DNA of 64,000 bases from Actinomycetota bacterium. Its GTDB lineage: Bacteria; Actinomycetota; Actinomycetes; Streptosporangiales; Streptosporangiaceae. Both the position numbers and the translations under genes were made by a program. The DNA lies in the NCBI GenBank assembly GCA_003168255.1, contig PMSU01000098.1, positions 42,835 through 106,834 of the forward strand, read 5' to 3'. How positions within the stretch are numbered: the first letter of the stretch is position 1; every line of letters begins with the position of its first letter. Under the pieces are notes generated by a model. It was not told the origin of the DNA, ran no database searches, and worked only from the letters and a program-made list of their open reading frames with translations. This document shows, piece by piece, positions 56,517-64,000 of the stretch.

Positions 56517-57129
56517 ATGGCGGGGTACGCAGCCGCCTATATCGATGGCTTCGACCTCTACTTCGGCATCCGCGAGAAGGGCCGACGCTACCTCTGGCTC
56601 GACCTCGAAGGTCTCGTTCAGAGCCTGCTCAAGCCGCACCAGCAGCTCGTCGCCGTTCGCTACTTCACCGCTCGCGTTCGCAACGACCCTCCCGCTGAGC
56701 AACGCTCAGCAGACGTACCTAAACGCTCTAGCTGCCCACAGCAGCATGCTGGACATCAGACGAGGCCGCTTCCAGCAAAAGTCCAAGACCTGCCACTCGT
56801 GCCGCTCCTCATGGTATGAGTACGAGGAGAAGGAAAGCGATGTCTCGCTTTCGGTCTCTCTGCTCGAAGATGGCGTCAACGAGCTCTTCGACACGGCATT
56901 GATCGTCTCTGCTGACAGCGACATGTCACCCGCGATACGCGCGCTCAGACGCCTCGTGCCAGGGGTGAGAGTTATAGCCGCACTACCGCCCAACAGGAGA
57001 TCGTTCGGGCTCACGGCAGCCTGTGACGCAGCCATCCCGATCGGGATGGCTAAGGTGCGTCAATCGCAGCTGCCGAACACCGTCAAGGCCGGTTCGCATG
57101 CCCTCCTCCGCCCGTCTCATTGGACCTAG
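56517..57129 (+). pseudogene. NYN domain (PIN-like nuclease) protein, frameshifted
   Basis: Frame 0: MAGYAAAYIDGFDLYFGIREKGRRYLWLDLEGL…RYFTARVRNDPPAEQR; continues in another frame QQTYLNALAAHSSMLDIRRG…FDTALIVSADSDMSPAIRALRR; an extra T at ~56706 accounts for the break. Confidence 0.8.
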
Positions 57130-57191
57130 CCGCAACCCAGGCCGATACTGGGCCGAGGCGGCGCACTGAGCTGAGGCGCAGCACCGTGATC

Positions 57192-58619
57192 TCAGACCTG
57201 CATCACCACGGCCTGGGGCTCGGTGAAGAACTCGCGGCTGAAAGTGCCGCCCTCGCGGCCGATGCCGGAGTCGCCGACGCCGCCGAACGGCGCTCGCAGA
57301 TCCCTGATGAAGAAGCAGTTCACCCAGACGGTCCCGGCCCTTAGTGCGGCCGGTACCCGGTGTGCGCGGGACAGGCTCTCGGTGAAGACCATCGCGTTCA
57401 GGCCGTACCGCGTGCTGTTCGCCATCTCGACCGCGTCCTGCTCGGTGTCGAAGGGGTGCACGGTCACGATCGGCCCGAACACTTCCTCGCAGACCACGCG
57501 GGAGTCAAGCGGAGCGTCGAGGACGACGGTGGGCCGGACCACCCAGCCGTCACCGAGCCCACCGGTGGCCATCGTGCCGACGCCGGCCTGCACTTCCTCG
57601 AAGTAGCCGCGCACCTTCTTGTAGTGCTCCTCCGAAGCGAGCGGGCCAAGCTGGGTGGCCGGGTCCTTCGGGTCGCCGACGACCAGGCCGGCCGCGGCGG
57701 CGGTGAATCGGCGCACGAACTCGGCGTAGATGCCGCGCTGGACGAACAGCCGTGAGCCGGCCAGGCACACCTGCCCGGCGTTGGTGAAGATCGCCTTGAT
57801 CGACCAGTCGACCGCGTTGTCCAGGTCCGCGTCGTCGAAAACGAGGTTGGCGCCCTTGCCGCCGAGTTCCAGGCTGACCGGCACCAGGTTGGCCGACGCC
57901 GCTCGGGCGATCGCCCGGCCGGTGCCGGACTCCCCGGTGAACGTGATCCGGTCCACGCCGGGATGCTCGGTCAGCGCCGACCCCGCCGACCCGGGCCCGT
58001 AGCCGTGCAGCACGTTGAGCACGCCGGGCGGCAGCCCTGCCTCAAGGGCGAGCCGCCCCAGCAGCGCCGCGGATGCGGGGGTGTCCTCGGCCGGCTTGAG
58101 TATCACCGTGTTCCCCCAGGCCAGCGCCGGGGCTACCTTCCACGATTCGAGCATGAGCGGGAAATTCCACGGCGCGATCGCCGCGACCACGCCGGCCGGC
58201 GGGAACAAGGTATAGGCGTGGTGCCCGGTGTCCATCGGCAGTGTCTCGCCGGCGCTGAGCCGGGCGTGGTCGGCGAAGAACCGGAAGTTCTGCGCGGTGC
58301 GCGGGACGTCCTTGGTGCGGGCATCGGTGATCGGCTTGCCCATGTCGCGGGTGTCGGCCATGGCGAGCTCGTCGCCGTGCTGCTCGATCAGGTCCGCGAG
58401 CCGGTGCAGCAGCGCGCCCCGCTTGGCGAACCCCAGCCGCGGCCACGGGCCGGTGTCGAACGCCGCGCGCGCCGCGGTGACGGCACGGTCGGCGTCCTGC
58501 GCCCCGCCGAGTGCCACCTCGGCATAGGGCGCCTGCGTCCACGGGTCGACGGTGGTGAAGCGAGCGCCAGAGACAGACTCGACTTCCTGCCCGTCGATCA
58601 CGTGCGGGATCAGGTCCAT
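57192..58619 (-). CDS. aldehyde dehydrogenase, 2-hydroxymuconic semialdehyde dehydrogenase-like
   Basis: FTGESGTGRAIARAASANLVPVSLELGGKGANLVFDDADLDNAV…FTNAGQVCLAGSRL; in meta-cleavage operon. Confidence 0.88.
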   Translation of the reverse strand: MDLIPHVIDGQEVESVSGARFTTVDPWTQAPYAEVALGGAQDADRAVTAARAAFDTGPWPRLGFAKRGALLHRLADLIEQHGDELAMADTRDMGKPITDARTKDVPRTAQNFRFFADHARLSAGETLPMDTGHHAYTLFPPAGVVAAIAPWNFPLMLESWKVAPALAWGNTVILKPAEDTPASAALLGRLALEAGLPPGVLNVLHGYGPGSAGSALTEHPGVDRITFTGESGTGRAIARAASANLVPVSLELGGKGANLVFDDADLDNAVDWSIKAIFTNAGQVCLAGSRLFVQRGIYAEFVRRFTAAAAGLVVGDPKDPATQLGPLASEEHYKKVRGYFEEVQAGVGTMATGGLGDGWVVRPTVVLDAPLDSRVVCEEVFGPIVTVHPFDTEQDAVEMANSTRYGLNAMVFTESLSRAHRVPAALRAGTVWVNCFFIRDLRAPFGGVGDSGIGREGGTFSREFFTEPQAVVMQV

Positions 58620-58660
58620 GACCGATCCTTTCCGGCCGGTGTCATCGTCAGTGTGCCGCG

Positions 58661-59707
58661 TCAGCGCGCGCCGGTGGCGGCGAGGTCTCGCTCCTGGGCC
58701 ATTTGCAGGGCGATGTCGATCAGCATGTCCTCCTGGCCGCCCACGTAGCCGAGCTCGCCCGCCTTCTGCAGGATCTTGTGGGCCGGCACCTGGTAGCGCT
58801 CGGCCGCGTGTTCCGCGTGCAGCAGGAACGACGAGTAGACGCCCGCCCATCCCTGCACGATCGCCGTGCGATCCGCCTTGGGCCAGCGCGGCAGGTACGG
58901 ACGGACGACTTCCTCGGCAGCGTCCAGCACGCCGCCGACATCCACTCCGGTTTCGACGCCGAGATGGTTGAAGGTCGCGGCGAGCACCTCGGTCGGTGAG
59001 TTGCCCGCGCCGGCGCCGAGAGCGCACAGCGAGCCGTCGATCTGCCGGGCGCCGGTCTGGAATGCGAGCACCGAGTTGGCCACGCCGAGCGACAGGTTCT
59101 GATGTCCGTGGAAGCCGACCTGCGCATCCTCGCCGACTTCGGCGACCAGGGCGGCGATGCGCAGGCGCGCCTCGTCCAGGACGAGCGCGCCGGCCGAGTC
59201 CACCGCGTAGACGCAGTCAGCCCCCGCATCGACCATGATGCGCGCCTGCCTGGCGAGTTCGTCCGGCGTGGTGCGGTGCGACATCATCAGGAAGCCGACG
59301 GTCTCCATGCCGAGGGAGCGGGCGATGCCGAAGTGCTGGACGGAGACGTCCGCCTCCGTGCAGTGCGTCGCGATGCGGGCGATCGCGGCTCCGTTCTCCC
59401 GGGCAGCGCGCAGGTCATCCATCGTGCCGATGCCGGGGACGAGCAGGATCGCGATCCTGGCCCGTTTCGCCTCTTCCGCTGCCGCCGCGATGAGCTGCAT
59501 CTCGTCGACACGGGAGAAACCGTAGTTGAACGAGGACCCGCCGACCCCGTCGCCGTGCGAGACCTCGATCACCTCGACGCCGGACGAGTCGAGCGCGTGC
59601 ACGGTGGCGCGGACCTGCTCCTCGGTGAACTGGTGCGACATCGCGTGGCTGCCGTCGCGCAGGGTGGTATCGGTGATGCGCACGGCTCGCTGGGTTCCGC
59701 CGGTCAT
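58661..59707 (-). CDS. 4-hydroxy-2-oxovalerate aldolase
   Basis: [55 protein letters not shown]. Confidence 0.95.
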   Translation of the reverse strand: MTGGTQRAVRITDTTLRDGSHAMSHQFTEEQVRATVHALDSSGVEVIEVSHGDGVGGSSFNYGFSRVDEMQLIAAAAEEAKRARIAILLVPGIGTMDDLRAARENGAAIARIATHCTEADVSVQHFGIARSLGMETVGFLMMSHRTTPDELARQARIMVDAGADCVYAVDSAGALVLDEARLRIAALVAEVGEDAQVGFHGHQNLSLGVANSVLAFQTGARQIDGSLCALGAGAGNSPTEVLAATFNHLGVETGVDVGGVLDAAEEVVRPYLPRWPKADRTAIVQGWAGVYSSFLLHAEHAAERYQVPAHKILQKAGELGYVGGQEDMLIDIALQMAQERDLAATGAR

Positions 59708-60606
59708 GCCGTCACCGCCTGGCTCAGCTTGGTGGCCACGAGCTCGCCGACCCGAGCCGCGGCCGCGGTCATGATGTCGAGGTTGCCGGCGTACTGCGGC
59801 AGGTAGTCTCCGGCACCCCGTACCTCGAGGAACACCGAGACCCGGCCATTGCCGTTCCACTGCTCGCGCGGCTCGTCGAACTGCGGCGCCGCCCGGAGCT
59901 GGTAGCCCGGCACGTACTGCTGTACCTCGGCGACACGCAGGCGCACGGACTCGGTGATGAGGTCATGATCCGCGTCGGGCGGGATGGCGCAGAAGACGGT
60001 GTCGCGCATGATCATCGGTGGTTCCACCGGGTTCAGGACGATGATCGCCTTGCCTTTGGGAGTGCCGCCGAGTTCGCGGACGGCGCGGCTGGTGGTGTGC
60101 GTGAACTCGTCGATGTTGGCCCGCGTTCCGGGTCCGGCGGACTTGGCTGCGACCGACGCCACGATCTCGGCGTACGCCACGTCGACCACGCGGGAGACAG
60201 CATGCACGATCGGCACGGTGGCCTGGGCGCCGCAGCTGATCATGTTGATGTTCGGCGCGTCTACGTGTTCGTGGAAGTTGACCGGCGGGCAGACGAGCGG
60301 CCCGACGGCGGCGGGGGTGAGGTCGATCGCGACGATGCCGGCGTCGGCGAGCCGCGGGGCGGCGGCCCGGTGCGCCTTGGCCGATGTCGCGTCGAAGACG
60401 ATGTCCGGCAGCGGATCTTGTTCCAGCAGCCAGTCGAGTCCGTCGGCGGATGCGGCGATCCCGAGGTCACGGGCCCGGCGGAGCCCATCGGACTCGACGA
60501 CGCCGACCACGTATCCGACCTCGATGACGTCGCTGCGGCGCAGCTTGGCCAGCAGATCTGTGCCGATGTTGCCCGGACCGATGATCGCCGCGAGTACCTT
60601 GCTCAT
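59704..60606 (-). CDS. acetaldehyde dehydrogenase (acetylating)
   Basis: [67 protein letters not shown]. Confidence 0.95.
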   Translation of the reverse strand: MSKVLAAIIGPGNIGTDLLAKLRRSDVIEVGYVVGVVESDGLRRARDLGIAASADGLDWLLEQDPLPDIVFDATSAKAHRAAAPRLADAGIVAIDLTPAAVGPLVCPPVNFHEHVDAPNINMISCGAQATVPIVHAVSRVVDVAYAEIVASVAAKSAGPGTRANIDEFTHTTSRAVRELGGTPKGKAIIVLNPVEPPMIMRDTVFCAIPPDADHDLITESVRLRVAEVQQYVPGYQLRAAPQFDEPREQWNGNGRVSVFLEVRGAGDYLPQYAGNLDIMTAAAARVGELVATKLSQAVTA

Positions 60607-60650
60607 GCGCTTGCCTCCATCGGTGTCGGCCCGCCGCTGGCCGGTCGGTA

Positions 60651-61685
60651 CTAGTCCCATACCGGCATCTCGTCCGTCGGCGGCACGCTGACCTCGGTCA
60701 CCCGGTTCCGGTAGCTCACCGTGGCGGTCTGCCCGCCGTTCCGGATCCGGACGATGACCTCTTCGGTGTTGTGCGGCTCGCCGGGGTCGTATCCGTGCGC
60801 CCAGGTGGCGAACGCGCGGATCGGGCCGGAGTGCGTCGCGGCGATGATGCGGGCGCCTGGCGACTCCTCGATCAGCCGGTTGATCCCGCGCCAGAATCGC
60901 CGGACGCAGGACTGCGGGGATTCGAAGTACATCAGCGGGACCGTCAGCCAGGTCTGGATCGGGTCGCCGCCGCCGAGCTGGGTCCGGTAGAAACGGTCGA
61001 TCTCCACCAGCCAGCGCGGCCGGTCGCCCACGGCCATCCGTTCCAGCTTCTCCATCAGCGCCTGGTACTGCCGGAAGGCCGCGGTGATATCGCGGGTGCC
61101 GTCAGGTGTCCAGACCTGAAAGTTGGCCAGCTCGGGCATCGTGTCCGGGCCGGTGATCTCGGCCTCGCGGCCGAACTGGTCAAGGCCGTCGAGCAGGCCG
61201 CGGCGGATCTGCTCGGCCGTCTGCCTGGCCCGGTTGGTATCGGCGCACACGATGCGCATCTTGGGCCAGGGCCGCAGTGACTTGGCCAGGCTGTGCCCGC
61301 GCTGGTGTGACTGCCAGCCGCCCATCGGGGTGAGTCCCGCGTCGGTGGAGTAGCCCTGGGTGATGCCGTGCCGGATGAGCCGGATCTCCGTCGTGTAGGC
61401 GTCCAGCTCGCGCCGCTCGGGCGGCGGGGCGATCTCGTGGCTGCGCGTCACCGCCGCGTACTCGGGGGCGAAGCGCTCGTTATCCACCTCGAGCAGCGCC
61501 GAGCGGCGTTGCGCCGAGCCGGTGTCCTGGCGGTCGCGAAAGCGGCGAAGGTACAGCGGCGTGGCTGGGTCGTCGGAGCCGTCGGAGCTGTCGCCGACGG
61601 TGGCGTTGCGCTGCCGCTCGGTGTACCTGGCGAGATAGAGCGGGGCGTCAGTCCGGTCAGTCCGCCGGAACTCGGTGGCGCTCAT
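60651..61685 (-). CDS. histidine phosphatase (phosphoglycerate-mutase-like) family protein
   Basis: [34 protein letters not shown] (RHG); [18 protein letters not shown]; duplicated N-terminal [14 protein letters not shown] / [14 protein letters not shown]. Confidence 0.88.
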   Translation of the reverse strand: MSATEFRRTDRTDAPLYLARYTERQRNATVGDSSDGSDDPATPLYLRRFRDRQDTGSAQRRSALLEVDNERFAPEYAAVTRSHEIAPPPERRELDAYTTEIRLIRHGITQGYSTDAGLTPMGGWQSHQRGHSLAKSLRPWPKMRIVCADTNRARQTAEQIRRGLLDGLDQFGREAEITGPDTMPELANFQVWTPDGTRDITAAFRQYQALMEKLERMAVGDRPRWLVEIDRFYRTQLGGGDPIQTWLTVPLMYFESPQSCVRRFWRGINRLIEESPGARIIAATHSGPIRAFATWAHGYDPGEPHNTEEVIVRIRNGGQTATVSYRNRVTEVSVPPTDEMPVWD

Positions 61686-62599
61686 GAGTGGACCGTGAAG
61701 AAGCGCTCGTTGACCTCGCGGTCGTAGTAGAAGATCGCGCGGCCCATCTCCTCTTCCGTCCACGTGATGGGCTCGAAGTCCGGGTCGACCCAGTAGCCGC
61801 CGGTGAACATCTCGTTGCGGTTGCCCACCGGATCGAAGAAGTAGACGGTGTATCCGCGGGTGACACCGTGCCTGGTGGGCGCGATTTCGATGGTGACGCC
61901 GTTGAATGCCAGCTGGTCGGCGGCGTCGCGCACGGCGTTCCAGTCGTCCAGCCAGAACGCGAAGTGATGCAGCGCGCCGTTGGGCCCGGTGACGATCGCG
62001 ATGTCGTGCGGCGTGTGCGAGCGTTCCATCCAGGTCGCGAGCTGGTGACCGTCATTGGCGATGATCTGCTCGGTGAGCCGGAAATCGAGCACCGAGGTAA
62101 AGAACGCCGTCGCGGCCTCGACGTCCTCGGCCATGATGAAGATGTGGTCAAGCCGCGGCGGGGCGATGCCGACGAGGTTCCCTGGCCGGGGCGGCGGGTT
62201 GAACAGCGGCAGCATGTTGCCGACCTTCTCCATGCCGTACACCAGCTCGACGGTGTGGCCAGAGGGGGTATCGAAGCGGATCGCCTCACCCCAGCCGGGA
62301 CCGAGTTCTCCTTTGCTGTACCGCTTCACGACGGCGCCGGCTGCCTCCACCCGCTGGGTGTAATGATCGAGGTCGTCCTGCTGCGCGACCTTGAAGGACA
62401 TGTGGTCCAGGCCGTACGTCGGCGCCTGTCGCAGCACCACCGAATGGTGCTCGTGCTCATCCCAGCACTTGAGGAAGACGCGCCCGTCCTCGTGCGCGGT
62501 CTCGATCAGGCCCAGGACCTCGGTGTAGTAGGCCGTGCACAGCTCGAGATCCGGGACGCGGATCTGCACGTGCTGTAGGCGGAGGATGCGATCAGACAC
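61682..62599 (-). CDS. extradiol (catechol 2,3-dioxygenase-type) dioxygenase, paralog 1
   Basis: LQHVQIRVPDLELCTAYYTEVLGL; PPRLDHIFI; NGALHHFAFWLDDW; YFFDPVGNRNEMFTGGYW. Confidence 0.93.
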   Translation of the reverse strand: MSDRILRLQHVQIRVPDLELCTAYYTEVLGLIETAHEDGRVFLKCWDEHEHHSVVLRQAPTYGLDHMSFKVAQQDDLDHYTQRVEAAGAVVKRYSKGELGPGWGEAIRFDTPSGHTVELVYGMEKVGNMLPLFNPPPRPGNLVGIAPPRLDHIFIMAEDVEAATAFFTSVLDFRLTEQIIANDGHQLATWMERSHTPHDIAIVTGPNGALHHFAFWLDDWNAVRDAADQLAFNGVTIEIAPTRHGVTRGYTVYFFDPVGNRNEMFTGGYWVDPDFEPITWTEEEMGRAIFYYDREVNERFFTVHS

Positions 62600-62609
62600 G
62601 TCCAGCCCC

Positions 62610-63521
62610 TCAGGTGTGGAAACGCAGGAAGCGCTCGGCGATGACGTTCTCGTAGTAGAACAGACCGCGGCCAAACTGCTCCTCGGTCCAGGTGATGCTG
62701 GGAAAATCCGGATCGGGGGAGTAGCCGCCGGTGAAGACCTCGTTCCGGATCCCGAGCGGGTCGAAGAAGTAGATGGTGTTGCCCCGGGTCAGGCCGTGCC
62801 GGGTCGGGCCCTGGTCAATCTGCACCCCGTTGTAGGCGAGGATGTCGGCTGCCTTGCGCACGTGATCCCAGTCGTCCAGCCAGAACGCGAAATGGTGCAA
62901 CGCGCCGTTCGGGCCGTTGACGATTGCCACGTCGTGCGGAGAGTGCGAACGCTCCATCCAGACACCCAGCTTGTGACCGTTGGCGTCGATTACCTGCTCC
63001 GTCATCCGGAAGCCGAGGACGTCGGAGAAGAAGGTGTGCGCCTCACCGACTTCCTCGGCGTTGATGAGCAGGTGATCGATGCGTGGCGGCGCGATGCCGG
63101 GCAGGGTGGGCGGCGGTACCGGTGACGGGTTGTGCTTGCCGAGCACGTTGCCGGTCTTCTCTAGGTCCCAGACGAGTTCCATCGTCTGGCCCGAGGGGAT
63201 CTCGAACCGGATCGACTCACCCTGACCGACCGATTCGCCCTTGGAGATCCGCTGGACGTGACAGCCGTAATCCTCCAGCGACTTCTCCAGGACGTGCAGG
63301 TCATCTTCGGCCTCGACCCGGAAGGAGAACAGGTCCATCCCGATGCGGGAGTCGGACCGAAGCCGGACCGAATGATGATCCTCCTCGTCCCAGCACTTGA
63401 GGTAGACGGCGTCGGAATCGCGGTGCGCGACGCTCAGGCCGAGCACGCCGGTGTAGTAGGCGGTCGACAGCTCGAGATCCGGAGTCCGGACATCAACGTG
63501 AGCCAGCCTGAGTACTCCCAT
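62610..63521 (-). CDS. extradiol (catechol 2,3-dioxygenase-type) dioxygenase, paralog 2
   Basis: LAHVDVRTPDLELSTAYYTGVLGL; PPRIDHLLI; NGALHHFAFWLDDW; YFFDPLGIRNEVFTGGYS. Confidence 0.93.
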   Translation of the reverse strand: MGVLRLAHVDVRTPDLELSTAYYTGVLGLSVAHRDSDAVYLKCWDEEDHHSVRLRSDSRIGMDLFSFRVEAEDDLHVLEKSLEDYGCHVQRISKGESVGQGESIRFEIPSGQTMELVWDLEKTGNVLGKHNPSPVPPPTLPGIAPPRIDHLLINAEEVGEAHTFFSDVLGFRMTEQVIDANGHKLGVWMERSHSPHDVAIVNGPNGALHHFAFWLDDWDHVRKAADILAYNGVQIDQGPTRHGLTRGNTIYFFDPLGIRNEVFTGGYSPDPDFPSITWTEEQFGRGLFYYENVIAERFLRFHT

Positions 63522-63599
63522 GTCGGTCTCCCTCATAGCTCGCCTCGGCCTCTTGACGTTGACGCTAACCCTCAGTAGCGTTCCATGTAAAGGACAGGC

Positions 63600-63616
63600 G
63601 TTCCAGATAGGGGAAC
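63600..63616. promoter_or_regulatory. shared catabolic-island palindrome, site 3, with upstream GCGTTCCA direct repeat
   Basis: GTTCC-AGATAGG-GGAAC; GCGTTCCA also at 63578 and 63598 (20-bp spacing). Confidence 0.5.
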
Positions 63617-63622
63617 ACGCAC

Positions 63623-64000
63623 ATGAGATCCCCCGAAGACATGCGGACGGCGGTGGCCGGCTATGTCCACGAGGTCCACCGGGCCTACGTCGACCAGGCG
63701 CTGACTTTCGTTCCCGGCGTCCGCGGCGCGATGCCGCTGATGTCGGGCAAGCGGCTCACCGTGGCAGCCGTGGGCACCCGTAACCTGCACCTGCTGGCGA
63801 CGGCGGAGTCGCTCGGGCCGCTGCACGGTCCGGAGGTGGCAATCGACGCCGATTTCGGCGGTGTCGAGTGGCAACTGCGGTTCTTCGACCCGGTCGTGCT
63901 GCCCGCCCTCGCGCTCATCGACGAGCGAGACGGCCCTGCCTTCGACGAGATCCGCCACGCGCTGGGCATCGGCACCGTCATTTATCACTTTGTGGCCCAG
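63623..64000 (+). CDS. hypothetical protein, truncated by window end
   Basis: MRSPEDMRTAVAGYVHEVHRAYVDQALTFVPGVRGAMPLMSGKRLTVAAVGTRNLHLLATAESLG…; divergent from dioxygenase operon, ORF open to end. Confidence 0.65.
   Translation, partial: MRSPEDMRTAVAGYVHEVHRAYVDQALTFVPGVRGAMPLMSGKRLTVAAVGTRNLHLLATAESLGPLHGPEVAIDADFGGVEWQLRFFDPVVLPALALIDERDGPAFDEIRHALGIGTVIYHFVAQ

Noticed and set aside
1-64000. tRNA/rRNA genes, prophage or integrative element
   Set aside because: No tRNA-like cloverleaf with integrase, no phage structural genes, no rRNA sequence recognised.

Overview
This is a high-GC actinobacterial chromosome window. The first ~43.7 kb is mostly housekeeping and conserved genes: a PAS/GAF/PP2C phosphatase, the principal sigma factor (rpoD/hrdB-like), a topoisomerase IV-type parE/parC pair, pspA-pspAA-htpX-pspAB, an HesB/IscA-type protein, PfkB kinases with psuG, an S53 peptidase, ctaG, tusA, ctaC/D/F, a two-component system and two ABC modules. 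Simple tandem repeats of 9-20 bp recur at gene junctions and inside several ORFs. At 17.6-20.7 kb there is a mobile-DNA-like patch: CTAG-starting 19-bp repeat arrays, a ~0.8 kb cassette with 24-bp perfect inverted ends carrying a DinB-family gene, and an IS5-type transposase remnant. From 43.8 kb to the end there is an aromatic/hydrocarbon catabolic island. It contains a diiron monooxygenase operon (tmoABCDE-like, no reductase seen), 4-oxalocrotonate tautomerase, an IclR regulator, a split PEP-synthase-like pair resembling phenylphosphate synthase placed directly upstream of a Rieske oxygenase, and a meta-cleavage operon with two extradiol dioxygenases and an embedded histidine phosphatase. 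My main hypothesis is an aerobic phosphorylate-oxidise-dephosphorylate route for a phenolic substrate feeding meta-cleavage. Three intergenic regions of the island share a GTYCC-N7-GGRAC palindrome, which suggests one regulon. All family assignments are from reading the protein sequences; no database search was run.
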